From contig PNNF01000001.1 of the NCBI GenBank assembly GCA_013824085.1, positions 144,824-208,823 of the forward strand: a stretch of DNA of 64,000 nucleotides, in the 5' to 3' direction. This DNA comes from Chlorobiaceae bacterium (GTDB taxonomy: Bacteria; Bacteroidota; Ignavibacteria; Ignavibacteriales; Ignavibacteriaceae). The translations under genes and the position numbers were made by a program. A model generated the notes under the pieces. The model made no database searches and was not told the DNA's origin. It was given only the letters and a program-made list of their open reading frames with translations. This document shows positions 1-7,985 of the stretch, one piece after another. Numbering within the stretch: position 1 is the first letter of the stretch; the number at the start of each line of letters is the position of its first letter.

Positions 1-655
1 TTCCAAATTGATTTGGAAGAAAAGCAATTTTCGCTCCTTGAAGAATCTCACTCAAATTGCCGAGCTTCTGAAAGAGAGTAGATTCAGGAATTCCTGTAGT
101 CAGTAAAGATAATGTTTTTCTAATTTTCTTTAGGTCGCCAATTTTATTTTTTAATTCAGGAATTACAAAACTTAACATCATCTCTTTCATCTCTGAAGGA
201 ACACCGGGAAGTGCAATAAAAATTTTTTTATCTTGCTCAATCCAATAACCGGGGGCTGTGCCTTTTCTGTTTTTTATTGGAACTGCACATTGAGGAATCA
301 TTGCTTGATCTTCATTCAATTTAGTAACAACTCTTTTCAGTCGTTCAAATCTTTCTTTAATATCAGCCAAAACTTCTTGGTCAAGAATAAGTTCACTTTC
401 AAAAAATTGCACAATGCATTTTCGAGTAACATCATCAATGGTTGGACCTAATCCGCCAGTGCAAATAACAAGATCATTCTTAGCCCAACAAACATTGAAC
501 TCATTAATAATATCTTGTTCGTCATCACCAACTACAGATGTTTTTGAAACGTTAATTTGATTTTGAGAAAGCAACGTACCAATAAAAGCTGCATTTGTGT
601 TGAGGGTTTGACCAATTAATATTTCATCACCAATAGTGATAATATGAGCGTTCAT
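1..655 (-). CDS. cinA: CinA-family protein, N-terminal part (runs off left edge)
   Basis: About 218 residues are readable from an ATG at 655 down to base 2, with no stop before the window edge, so this is a 5' fragment. The start reads MNAHIITIGDEILIG, followed by TGGLGPT at about residues 66-72 and GVPSEM near residue 150. This is the molybdopterin-binding-like (MoCF/COG1058) domain of CinA. Full-length CinA usually has a C-terminal nicotinamide-nucleotide amidase domain of roughly 400 residues total; that part would lie outside the window. In the family the N-domain is an ADP-ribose/NMN-type pyrophosphatase used in pyridine-nucleotide salvage. The gene lies 5 bases after pgpA and is probably the last visible gene of the purC-pgsA-pgpA operon, a common pgsA/cinA association. 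Confidence 0.9.
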   Translation of the reverse strand, partial: MNAHIITIGDEILIGQTLNTNAAFIGTLLSQNQINVSKTSVVGDDEQDIINEFNVCWAKNDLVICTGGLGPTIDDVTRKCIVQFFESELILDQEVLADIKERFERLKRVVTKLNEDQAMIPQCAVPIKNRKGTAPGYWIEQDKKIFIALPGVPSEMKEMMLSFVIPELKNKIGDLKKIRKTLSLLTTGIPESTLFQKLGNLSEILQGAKIAFLPNQFG

Positions 656-660
656 AAAAA

Positions 661-1125
661 TTATCCTAAAAATTTAGAAAAGAAATAATATCCTACATTC
701 ATAAAAATGCAGGCATAAAGAGCGGAAGAGATGTCGTCAGCCATAACCCCAAAGCCACCATGCAATTTTTCAAAATTTCGCGCGGGATAAGGTTTAACTA
801 TGTCAAACAATCTCCAAACGATTAGTCCAACAATAGCAAGCCATAAATTTTTTGGAAGAAAAAGAAGTGTAATCCACATTCCAACAACTTCGTCGATTGT
901 ACATTCTTTAGGATCTTTTCCATAATGGACTTCAAATTTATTACCTGAATAAATTCCAATAAGAGTAAAAATAAAAATCGCTGGTAAAGAAACCGATAGG
1001 TTTTCAAATCCGGGAATAAAATAAATTATCAACCCAACAATAGAACCCACAGTTCCAGTTGCATAAGGAGAGTATCCAGAATAAAAGCCTGAACCAAATA
1101 ACTTGGTAAAAAAATTTAGTTTCAT
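661..1125 (-). CDS. pgpA: Phosphatidylglycerophosphatase A
   Basis: This 154-residue integral membrane protein removes phosphate from phosphatidylglycerophosphate to give phosphatidylglycerol. Family motifs are visible in order: GTVGS at 24-28, DEVVG at 78-82, RLFDIVKP at 105-112 and GGFGVMADD at 123-131, with hydrophobic segments between them. Length is normal for PgpA (about 150-170). The ATG overlaps the pgsA stop by 4 bases (ATGA), so it is translationally coupled to the enzyme that makes its substrate. Confidence 0.95.
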   Translation of the reverse strand: MKLNFFTKLFGSGFYSGYSPYATGTVGSIVGLIIYFIPGFENLSVSLPAIFIFTLIGIYSGNKFEVHYGKDPKECTIDEVVGMWITLLFLPKNLWLAIVGLIVWRLFDIVKPYPARNFEKLHGGFGVMADDISSALYACIFMNVGYYFFSKFLG

Positions 1126-1712
1126 CTATTAAATAGTTTTTTTAATATAACCCAATTTTGTTGAATGTATGTAAAACCTGAGTGTGCCGTTATCAATGTT
1201 ATTGCTAACATAAGAAAATAAATTAATGTAGGATCAAGAAATTGTTGAAAGAACATTTTAAAATTTTCTCCATAATCAACATTATTTACAAGAACAAACA
1301 TAATAAGCAAATAATACAAAACTGTCATTTGAAAAAAAGTTTTTACCTTTGCATACTTGGAAGTATTGAAGGAAATATTTTTATAATCTGCATAAGCTCG
1401 AAGCCCAGTAATCAAAAAATCTCTAATCAGAATAATAACAACCATCCACAATTCAATAACGTTCAGAACAACAAGTCCCATAAATGCCGCTGCTGTCAAG
1501 ATTTTATCAGCGAGCGGATCCATAAACTTTCCCCAATCAGTAATGTAATTAAATTTTCTTGCTAACCATCCGTCATACCAATCCGTTAATGCTGCGACAA
1601 TAAAAATAATTATTGAGATTTGACGGAACGTGTTATCATCATAAATAAAAAAATAAAGAAAAATTGGAGTTAATATTATTCTTAAAATTGTAAGTTGATT
1701 TGGGAGTACCAT
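1122..1712 (-). CDS. pgsA: CDP-diacylglycerol--glycerol-3-phosphate 3-phosphatidyltransferase
   Basis: PgsA transfers the phosphatidyl group from CDP-diacylglycerol to glycerol-3-phosphate, the committed step to phosphatidylglycerol in the inner membrane. The CDP-alcohol phosphatidyltransferase signature is complete: D44, D47-G48, A51-R52, G61, D65 and D69 with the expected spacing. At 196 residues with several hydrophobic helices it matches the family. Its ATG directly abuts the stop of the DUF971 gene upstream, and its own stop overlaps pgpA, so substrate and product enzymes are co-expressed. The same motif also fits phosphatidylserine or cardiolipin-type synthases, but the pgpA neighbour favours PgsA. 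Confidence 0.94.
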   Translation of the reverse strand: MVLPNQLTILRIILTPIFLYFFIYDDNTFRQISIIIFIVAALTDWYDGWLARKFNYITDWGKFMDPLADKILTAAAFMGLVVLNVIELWMVVIILIRDFLITGLRAYADYKNISFNTSKYAKVKTFFQMTVLYYLLIMFVLVNNVDYGENFKMFFQQFLDPTLIYFLMLAITLITAHSGFTYIQQNWVILKKLFNR

Positions 1713-2009
1713 CTATTTGCTTAAACCTAAGTTGAATAGAAATGGGAAATCATAAATTCCAGTATTATGTCCGTCAGCCCAATGAATAGTGATTGCGTAT
1801 GACCCGACTACAGAAATATTTTTAACTTCCAATTGATCAAAATTATAAATTGGGAAATACGAATTACCCATTTTTTCTTTTTCAGTAACACAAGATGCAC
1901 AAGGACAAAATCTTCTGAGCCGCTCTAATGAAATTTCAGAGTTATTTCCATCGCTCCAATTTATTATTAGCGATTTTGACTTCGACAAATTTATTTTTGT
2001 AGGTAACAT
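1713..2009 (-). CDS. DUF971 domain protein
   Basis: A 98-residue protein that matches, by eye, the DUF971 / gamma-butyrobetaine hydroxylase N-terminal-like family. It has the core LERLRRFCPCASC with Cys at 35, 37 and 40, and a later block containing HWADGHNTGIYDF. In the family this small beta-rich module can bind metal through such Cys/His residues; stand-alone copies are often found next to Fe-S or lipid genes, and no firm function is known. It sits 1 base after purC and abuts pgsA, so it is part of the same operon. Confidence 0.85.
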   Translation of the reverse strand: MLPTKINLSKSKSLIINWSDGNNSEISLERLRRFCPCASCVTEKEKMGNSYFPIYNFDQLEVKNISVVGSYAITIHWADGHNTGIYDFPFLFNLGLSK

Positions 2010-2010
2010 T

Positions 2011-2907
2011 TTAAACTTCTTTTCCAGTCAATATTTTCAATACTTCGATGTACTTCTCACTTGTTCGTTTTATGATTTCATAAGGAAGATCTGGTGGAGG
2101 AGGTTGTTTATTAAAATTAATTGAGAGTAGATAATCTCTTACAAATTGTTTATCAAAACTTTCCTGCGGTCCGCCTTTTTTATATTTAGATGCATTCCAA
2201 AATCTTGATGAATCTGGAGTCAAGAGTTCATCAATTAACATCAGTTTTCCGCTCTCATCTATTCCAAATTCCATTTTAGTGTCCGCTAAAATTATTCCTT
2301 TTGAGAAGGCGTATTCATAAGCTTTTTTATAAATTCTTAACGCAACAGTTTTTATTTCATTATATAATTCAAGCCCAATTAATTTAATCGCAATTTCTTC
2401 AGAAATATTTTCATCATGTCCACCGATTTCAGCCTTTGTTGATGGGGTGAAAATTGGTTGTTCTAATTTTTCAGATTCAACCATTCCTTTAGGCAATTCA
2501 ATTCCACAGAGCTTACCAGAATTTTTGTAATCATTCCAACCTGTGCCTGACAAATAACCTCTCACAATGCACTCAACCATAATAACTTTAGTTTTCTTCA
2601 CCAACATCGAACGACCAAGAAGATCTTCTCGATATTCATCACAAATTGCGGGATATTGATTTGCATCAGTAGTAACAATATGATTTTGAATTATCTCTTT
2701 CGTATATGAAAACCAAAAATCAGAAATTTGATTTAAGACTCTTCCCTTTTTAGGAATTGGTTGACTCATAACAACATCAAAAGCAGATAATCTATCAGTA
2801 GAAATAATTAAATAATAATTTCCTAAATCATAAATATCTCTAACTTTTCCAGATCGAAAAAAATTCAATTTAGGGAAGTTAGTGTTGAGCATAGTTTTTT
2901 CTGTCAT
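2011..2907 (-). CDS. purC: Phosphoribosylaminoimidazole-succinocarboxamide synthase (SAICAR synthetase)
   Basis: PurC condenses CAIR with aspartate using ATP, in de novo purine synthesis. The N-terminus has GKVRDIYDLG, followed by STDRLSAFDV, VECIVRGYLSGTGWNDY, and the block DELLTPDSSRFW toward the C-terminus, all diagnostic of the family. I chose the ATG at 2907 (about 298 residues); the longer frame to 2934 would begin with TTG, and a further ATG at 2892 is also possible. It is the first gene of the run purC-DUF971-pgsA-pgpA-cinA, so the promoter should lie in the 2908-3140 gap. Confidence 0.95.
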   Translation of the reverse strand: MTEKTMLNTNFPKLNFFRSGKVRDIYDLGNYYLIISTDRLSAFDVVMSQPIPKKGRVLNQISDFWFSYTKEIIQNHIVTTDANQYPAICDEYREDLLGRSMLVKKTKVIMVECIVRGYLSGTGWNDYKNSGKLCGIELPKGMVESEKLEQPIFTPSTKAEIGGHDENISEEIAIKLIGLELYNEIKTVALRIYKKAYEYAFSKGIILADTKMEFGIDESGKLMLIDELLTPDSSRFWNASKYKKGGPQESFDKQFVRDYLLSINFNKQPPPPDLPYEIIKRTSEKYIEVLKILTGKEV

Positions 2908-3139
2908 AGCTTTTATTCTAAAATTGTCGAGCAAAATATAAAGAGAGACTAAAGATAAATCAAAGACGTTAAATAATTTATTAAACTTATGTTTTTCAAT
3001 AAAATAATGAGTTCATTTTTGGAAAAATTAATTTGCAAACTTTTAAAAACAAGATCTCTCAAATCGAATTAATTGAATCAAAATTTGTCTGCATAAAATT
3101 GATTCACTCATTACCAAAAGCTCAAATATTTTATTCTTA

Positions 3140-3185
3140 AAAAAAAACGAACTTAACAAATGCCTGAGCAAAAGTTAAGTTCGTT
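3140..3185 (-). terminator. Rho-independent terminator of the AbgT-type gene
   Basis: A perfect 12-bp inverted repeat (3146-3157 with 3174-3185) encloses a 16-base loop. Read on the minus strand it is followed by a run of T residues (the A-run at 3140-3146), 26 bases after the stop codon of the transporter gene. Confidence 0.9.
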
Positions 3186-3211
3186 AAAAAAATTACTTAA
3201 TAATTATATTA

Positions 3212-4717
3212 TTAAGGGGTGTAATGAAGTGGAGCATCTGGTCCAACTGGAATTCCAAGAAGCATCCAAATAATTAGCATTATAATTCTAACCACAGCAA
3301 GCGTTATTGCGTATGGTAACATCATCGAAATTATTGTCCCTATTCCAATTTCCTTATCATACTTTTGTGCGAAGGTAACAACGAGCGGGAAGTATGGTAA
3401 GAGTGGGGTTAAAATATTTGTATATGAATCTCCAATTCTGTAAGCTGCTTGAGTAAGTTCAGGAGAAAAACCCATAAGCATCAACATCGGGACGAAGATA
3501 GGAGCCATCAATGCCCATTTAGCAGAAGCAGAGCCAATAGCAATATTCACTATTGATGCTGTGATAACAAAAGCTACCATCAATGGAATTCCCGTGAACC
3601 CAATTGCTGTTAAAGATTGAGCACCAAAAATTGCAAAAATAATTCCGAGATTAGACCAATTAAAATATGCAACAAACATAGCAGCAACGAAAGCAAGAAC
3701 AATATAACCACCCATACTCGCCATTGAGTCTGCAGTCATCTTTGCAACGTCTTTATCACTTTTAATTGATTTAGTAACCATACCATAAGCTAGACCGGGC
3801 AACAAAAAAACAAAAAGCATGATTGCTACAATGCTTGTAAATAAAGGCTCAAATCCACCTGTTGGTCCTCGAAGAATACCATCGGTAGGTATGAACATTG
3901 CTGCAAATGCTCCTAAAGTAAGCAATAGAACTATTGTCGCAATTAATAAACCTTTTTTCTCAAGAGGTGAAAGAGTTTTTGAAACCTCATCGAGACCTGC
4001 TTCTCCTTTATATTTTCCGAGACGAGGTTCTACAATTTTTTCTGTAACGAGTGTTCCAAAGAAAGCAATTACAGGAACAGATGCAGCCATAAAATACCAA
4101 TTAGCTGTTGGAGCAACAACGTAAGTCGGATCTAATAATCTTGCAGCGGGTTCAGTAAATCCTGCAATAAGTGGATCAAGAGAAGTTAGGAAAATATTAG
4201 CTCCAAACCCTCCAGCCACGCCTGCAAACGCAGTTGCTATTCCTGCTAATGGATGTCTTCCAACGCTAAGAAAAATAACTGCTCCAAGTGGAATCAGAAC
4301 AACGTATCCCGCATCAGCAGCGAGACTCGAAAGCATTCCCGCAGTGATAACAGAAACTGTGATTAATTTTTTAGAAACGCTACTAACAAAAATTTTAAGA
4401 GCAGCAGCAATGAATCCAGTTCTTTCAGCCACGCCAATTCCAAGCATAACTACAAGTACCAATCCAAGTGGTGGGAAGCTCGTAAATGTTCTTACCATTT
4501 CTACAAATATTTTTTGAATTCCATCTTTGCTCAATAGATTGACAGCTTCAATTGTTTTTCCAGTTCCTGGGTGAACAGCGCTCACTCCAAAAGCTGATAC
4601 AATTGCAGAGACTATAAGAACAATAAATATTAAAGCTACGAAGAGTGTAACCGGCTGCGGAAGCTTATTCCCACCTCGTTCAACTGAATCCAGAACTCTT
4701 TGAAGTAAATTTTTCAT
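3212..4717 (-). CDS. AbgT-family transporter
   Basis: A 501-residue polytopic inner-membrane protein with roughly a dozen hydrophobic segments. The opening (ERGGNKLPQPVTLF), the FTSFPPLGLVLVVMLGIGVAERTGF block and the C-terminal GDSYTNILTPLLPYFPL segment are typical of the AbgT family (E. coli AbgT, Neisseria MtrF). Characterised members import p-aminobenzoyl-glutamate or export sulfonamides using the proton gradient; which applies here cannot be told from sequence. It stands alone, with its own terminator and a long A+T-rich upstream gap, so it is probably monocistronic. No abgAB hydrolase genes lie next to it. Confidence 0.92.
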   Translation of the reverse strand: MKNLLQRVLDSVERGGNKLPQPVTLFVALIFIVLIVSAIVSAFGVSAVHPGTGKTIEAVNLLSKDGIQKIFVEMVRTFTSFPPLGLVLVVMLGIGVAERTGFIAAALKIFVSSVSKKLITVSVITAGMLSSLAADAGYVVLIPLGAVIFLSVGRHPLAGIATAFAGVAGGFGANIFLTSLDPLIAGFTEPAARLLDPTYVVAPTANWYFMAASVPVIAFFGTLVTEKIVEPRLGKYKGEAGLDEVSKTLSPLEKKGLLIATIVLLLTLGAFAAMFIPTDGILRGPTGGFEPLFTSIVAIMLFVFLLPGLAYGMVTKSIKSDKDVAKMTADSMASMGGYIVLAFVAAMFVAYFNWSNLGIIFAIFGAQSLTAIGFTGIPLMVAFVITASIVNIAIGSASAKWALMAPIFVPMLMLMGFSPELTQAAYRIGDSYTNILTPLLPYFPLVVTFAQKYDKEIGIGTIISMMLPYAITLAVVRIIMLIIWMLLGIPVGPDAPLHYTP

Positions 4718-5166
4718 ATTATTCCTTTGATAATTGAAATGTATTTCATGTGTTTTTATTTAATAATTGTTTTTAAACATATCAGTCGTATTCAGAATTG
4801 ATTTTTATTTTTAGGGATTCGCAGTTAATCAGTTTGTAAAAATTTATTACATAGGTCATCTGAATTATTATATTTTATTATTCTAAATAATTGTAAAAAA
4901 TTAAACACTAATTTATCAATTATTATTTAATATAATAAGACTTTAAACTGTTATTTTTTTATTTGCTTACAAAGATTTTTTTAGGAAAGATAAGTATTAT
5001 TCTATAATGAATGCGACAATTAATAAAATTTTAATTTCTAATTTATTGTAGATATTTCGAAATGTTTGACTCAACAAACCGCAATTGAATCTTATTAGCA
5101 AGATTTTCTTTATTACAAGCATCATTTCAATTATAAACAAAAATCAGAATAATCTATTAGTAAATT
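4718..5166. other. 449-bp intergenic region
   Basis: A very A+T-rich gap between the 3' end of phoH and the start of the AbgT-type gene. I see no ORF with a credible product and no strong hairpin with a T-tract. It should hold the promoter of the transporter gene, but I cannot place one with confidence. Confidence 0.5.
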
Positions 5167-6120
5167 TTATTTCTCATAATATTTTTCATAAGCGTCAATG
5201 ATATCTTTAACTAGTTTGTGTCTTACAACATCAGTTTTATCAAAATAAACAAAACCAACTCCTTGAATTCCATGCAAAATTTCTTGTGCTTTCACCAATC
5301 CACTAACAGTTCTTAAAGGTAAATCGATTTGAGTAATGTCTCCTGTAACAATGGCTTTTGAATTTGCACCGAGTCGAGTTAAAAACATTTTCATTTGCGT
5401 ATCAGTTGAGTTCTGTGCCTCATCAAGAATTACAAACGCACTGTTTAAGGTTCTGCCTCTCATATATGCGAGCGGAACAATTTCTATCGTCCCTTTTTCA
5501 ATATATGCTTTTAGTTTTTCTGAAGGGAGCATATCTTCTAATGAATCATAAAGTGGTCGAAGATACGGATCAATTTTATCTCGAATATCGCCGGGTAAGT
5601 ATCCCAAACTTTCACCTGCTTCAACAGCAGGACGAGCTAAGACAATTTTATTTACAATGCTTTTCTTCAATGCTGATACGGCCAGTGCAACTGCAAGATA
5701 AGTTTTTCCTGTCCCTGCAGGACCAATTGCAAAACAGATATCATTTTTTTGAGCAACCTCAAGATAATTTAATTGTCCGGGAGACTTCGCTTTTACAACA
5801 TCATTTTTTGTGTAGAGGACAATCGACTCTAAATCTTTTCCATTAATAATTTCTTTTCCTTGAATAGTCAAATCAATAATTGTTTTTATATCATTCTCTT
5901 TTATGCTTCCATTTTTATTGAGAACATAAACCATCTCCTTTAAAATTTTTTCGACAATCTCTACTTCATCTTCCACGCCTTTAATGACAACGTTTTCGCC
6001 ACGAATAAAAATATCTGTGCTAAATCGCTCTTCAATTATTGCGAGATTTTTATCGTTGAAACCTAATAATGCAGACATATCTACATTATCTAATGTTAAT
6101 CTTTTTATTAATTCTGCCAT
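5167..6120 (-). CDS. phoH: PhoH-family ATPase
   Basis: A 317-residue cytoplasmic P-loop protein of the PhoH/YbeZ type. The N-terminal 110 residues form a KH-like region. The ATPase core carries Walker A GPAGTGKT at 133-140 and Walker B ILDEAQ at 231-236, plus the family block VSGLVKAQEIL near the end. PhoH proteins resemble the RecD/UPF1 helicase core and are linked to RNA metabolism; many bacteria pair them with the YbeY endoribonuclease, but no ybeY is seen here. It starts at the ATG at 6120, 69 bases after the LysM gene, with that gene's terminator in between, so it has its own promoter or depends on read-through. Confidence 0.93.
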   Translation of the reverse strand: MAELIKRLTLDNVDMSALLGFNDKNLAIIEERFSTDIFIRGENVVIKGVEDEVEIVEKILKEMVYVLNKNGSIKENDIKTIIDLTIQGKEIINGKDLESIVLYTKNDVVKAKSPGQLNYLEVAQKNDICFAIGPAGTGKTYLAVALAVSALKKSIVNKIVLARPAVEAGESLGYLPGDIRDKIDPYLRPLYDSLEDMLPSEKLKAYIEKGTIEIVPLAYMRGRTLNSAFVILDEAQNSTDTQMKMFLTRLGANSKAIVTGDITQIDLPLRTVSGLVKAQEILHGIQGVGFVYFDKTDVVRHKLVKDIIDAYEKYYEK

Positions 6121-6130
6121 ATAATATTTA

Positions 6131-6165
6131 AAAATAAAAAGCCCTCATCATAAAGACAAGGGCTT
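6131..6165 (-). terminator. Terminator after the LysM gene
   Basis: A 7-bp perfect inverted repeat (6139-6145 with 6159-6165, AGCCC/GGGCT core) is followed on the minus strand by a T-rich run (6131-6140). It lies 24 bases beyond the stop of the LysM gene and just upstream of phoH. Confidence 0.75.
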
Positions 6166-6189
6166 AAATAAAATAAATTATTAGATAAA

Positions 6190-6876
6190 TTATTGAACTG
6201 GAGCAGGTTTGAAATTCCTTCTCAATCTATCATATCTATCTTTTTCATCTTGAGTTAAATTCGGAACTCTGAACTCTTGTTTAGGGAAAATTAAATCAGG
6301 ATTTTTAATTTTATCTCTGTTAGCTTGATAAATTTTAGGCCAAGCAAATGGGTTGCCATAATGTTCTTTTTTGCGAGCAATTCCCCAAAGGTGATCGCCT
6401 CTTACAACAGTGTAAGTAATGTCCCTTGGAGCTTCGATCCATTCTGCAAGTAAAGCTGGAAGAGTAACATGAACTTTTTCAAAGAACTCTGGAAGAGCAC
6501 TGATTTTATTTAATTGAAGTGCACTTAAATCAGCTTGTCTATCAGCTTTTGGTCCTTCTTTTCTTCTAATTTTTCCTTCAAGTTCTGTAACTGCTTTTCT
6601 AAAATCATCAACACCAGATTTTTTTGAGCCTACAGCTGCATAGAGTTCGTCTTTACAGTCATCAAAACTTGGCAATGCAGCTAATTGTTTTTTAAGATTA
6701 TCTACATCTGTTTTTAGTACATTAACTTCTTTTTGAAGAGTTTCTTTTCGAGCTTTCAGTCCGTTCATTTCTGCTTGCCATTGTTCAAAGGTCATTTCTT
6801 TAGCTTGAGCAAAAATTGAAATATTAGATAAAAATAAGAAAGCTAAAACGATTGAGAACATATATTTTAATTTCAT
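6190..6876 (-). CDS. Secreted coiled-coil protein with a C-terminal LysM domain
   Basis: A 228-residue protein with an N-terminal signal peptide (about residues 1-25, cut after IFAQA). A charged heptad-rich coiled coil follows (about 30-75), then a linker and a LysM domain near residues 155-210 (TYTVVRGDHLWGIA, NPFAWPKIYQANRDKI, PDLIFPKQEFRVP). LysM binds peptidoglycan glycan strands, so the protein is probably envelope- or wall-anchored in the periplasm. It follows a small coiled-coil lipoprotein by 13 bases; the two probably work together at the envelope. No enzymatic domain is visible. Confidence 0.88.
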   Translation of the reverse strand: MKLKYMFSIVLAFLFLSNISIFAQAKEMTFEQWQAEMNGLKARKETLQKEVNVLKTDVDNLKKQLAALPSFDDCKDELYAAVGSKKSGVDDFRKAVTELEGKIRRKEGPKADRQADLSALQLNKISALPEFFEKVHVTLPALLAEWIEAPRDITYTVVRGDHLWGIARKKEHYGNPFAWPKIYQANRDKIKNPDLIFPKQEFRVPNLTQDEKDRYDRLRRNFKPAPVQ

Positions 6877-6889
6877 TTTTTTCCCTTTC

Positions 6890-7165
6890 TTATTTATTCA
6901 TCTTTGATAAATTGGCTTGAGTCTCTTGCTTTAATTTAGCACACTCTTCCAATTTTTTATTTCTATCAGCAATTTCTTTCTCTAATTTGCTTCGCTCAGC
7001 TTTTAAAGAGTTAGCATCTTTTTCTAAAGATGAAATCTCTTTTTTGATTGCTTCCATCTGAACCAATTCTTCTTGTGATGCATATTTGGTACAACCAACA
7101 AAGCTGATTGCAAAAAATGCTACCACTAAGAGTGATACCGATTTTATACCAGATATTCTTTTCAT
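6890..7165 (-). CDS. Small coiled-coil lipoprotein
   Basis: A 91-residue protein with a lipoprotein signal peptide ending in the lipobox FVGC (Cys about residue 25). After that comes a single amphipathic coiled coil (EAIKKEISSLEKDANSLKAE and on to the C-terminus). Size and layout resemble Lpp/OsmE-style spacer lipoproteins, though there is no clear family. It precedes the LysM gene by 13 bases, so it is probably co-transcribed with it and may tether or organise the LysM protein at the outer membrane. Confidence 0.8.
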   Translation of the reverse strand: MKRISGIKSVSLLVVAFFAISFVGCTKYASQEELVQMEAIKKEISSLEKDANSLKAERSKLEKEIADRNKKLEECAKLKQETQANLSKMNK

Positions 7166-7284
7166 GCTTATCCTATATTAAGTTATTGATTTTCTGATTA
7201 AATATGTTACAATTTAGTATTATTATTCTCACAATTCAAGTAAAATCGAAAGAACTATTCAAAAAAATAACAGAACGAAGAAAA

Positions 7285-7965
7285 TTAGATTAATTTTTGT
7301 TCTACAAAACTAAAATATGAGTCTCCAGCAATTATTAAATGATCGTTAACAGGAATCTCAAAAATTTTCCCCACTTCAACTAATTTTTTTGTAATAGCAA
7401 TATCTTCTCTGCTGGCTTCTAAATTTCCACTGGGATGATTATGAATTAGAATAATACTCTTTGAGTTGTTCTCGATAGCAAACTTAAATATCTCACGCGG
7501 ATGGACAATGCTCGAATTGAGATTTCCTATAAAAATTTTTTTGTACCGAATTACTTGATTTGAAGTATTCAAGCAGATTACAATAAAATTTTCTACAACT
7601 TCATTTCTTAGCAAAGGAATAAAAAGTTCAGCTACATCACTTGGAGATGTGATTTTAATATCACTAAACCATCTATTTTTTGAACTTATTCTTCTGCTCA
7701 ACTCAAACGCTGCAAGCAGTGTCACCGCTTTATCGTTCCCTATGCCGGATAATTTCGTCATAGAATTTATTGATTGAGTTGACAAATGTGAAAGTGTCTC
7801 AAATGTTTTTAATAATTCTTTTGCGAGATCAATCACAGTTTTTCCTTGCTTCCCTGTTCTAAGTAGAATTGCAATCAGTTCAGAGTCAGAAAGATTTTGT
7901 GGCCCAGAAAACTTTAATTTTTCTCTCGGTCTATCATCTAAAGGAAGGTCTTTTACTCTTAACAT
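7285..7965 (-). CDS. radC: RadC/UPF0758 family JAB-domain protein
   Basis: A 226-residue cytoplasmic protein. The N-terminal half has a helix-hairpin-helix (KLSGIGNDKA, 71-80). The C-terminal MPN/JAB domain carries the JAMM metal motif with H175, H177, PSG and D188 (HNHPSGNLEASREDI). The family was named for DNA repair, but the role is disputed, and the JAB fold suggests a metallohydrolase. Length is normal (about 225). It is the last gene of the guaA operon, starting 20 bases after the periplasmic-binding fusion gene. Confidence 0.93.
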   Translation of the reverse strand: MLRVKDLPLDDRPREKLKFSGPQNLSDSELIAILLRTGKQGKTVIDLAKELLKTFETLSHLSTQSINSMTKLSGIGNDKAVTLLAAFELSRRISSKNRWFSDIKITSPSDVAELFIPLLRNEVVENFIVICLNTSNQVIRYKKIFIGNLNSSIVHPREIFKFAIENNSKSIILIHNHPSGNLEASREDIAITKKLVEVGKIFEIPVNDHLIIAGDSYFSFVEQKLI

Positions 7966-7985
7966 TGCTTCCTCCTATAAAAAAA

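Noticed and set aside
4718..5166. Possible small RNA in the long gap upstream of the AbgT-type gene
   Set aside because: No hairpin with a T-tract or conserved box could be seen; the gap looks like plain A+T-rich spacer.
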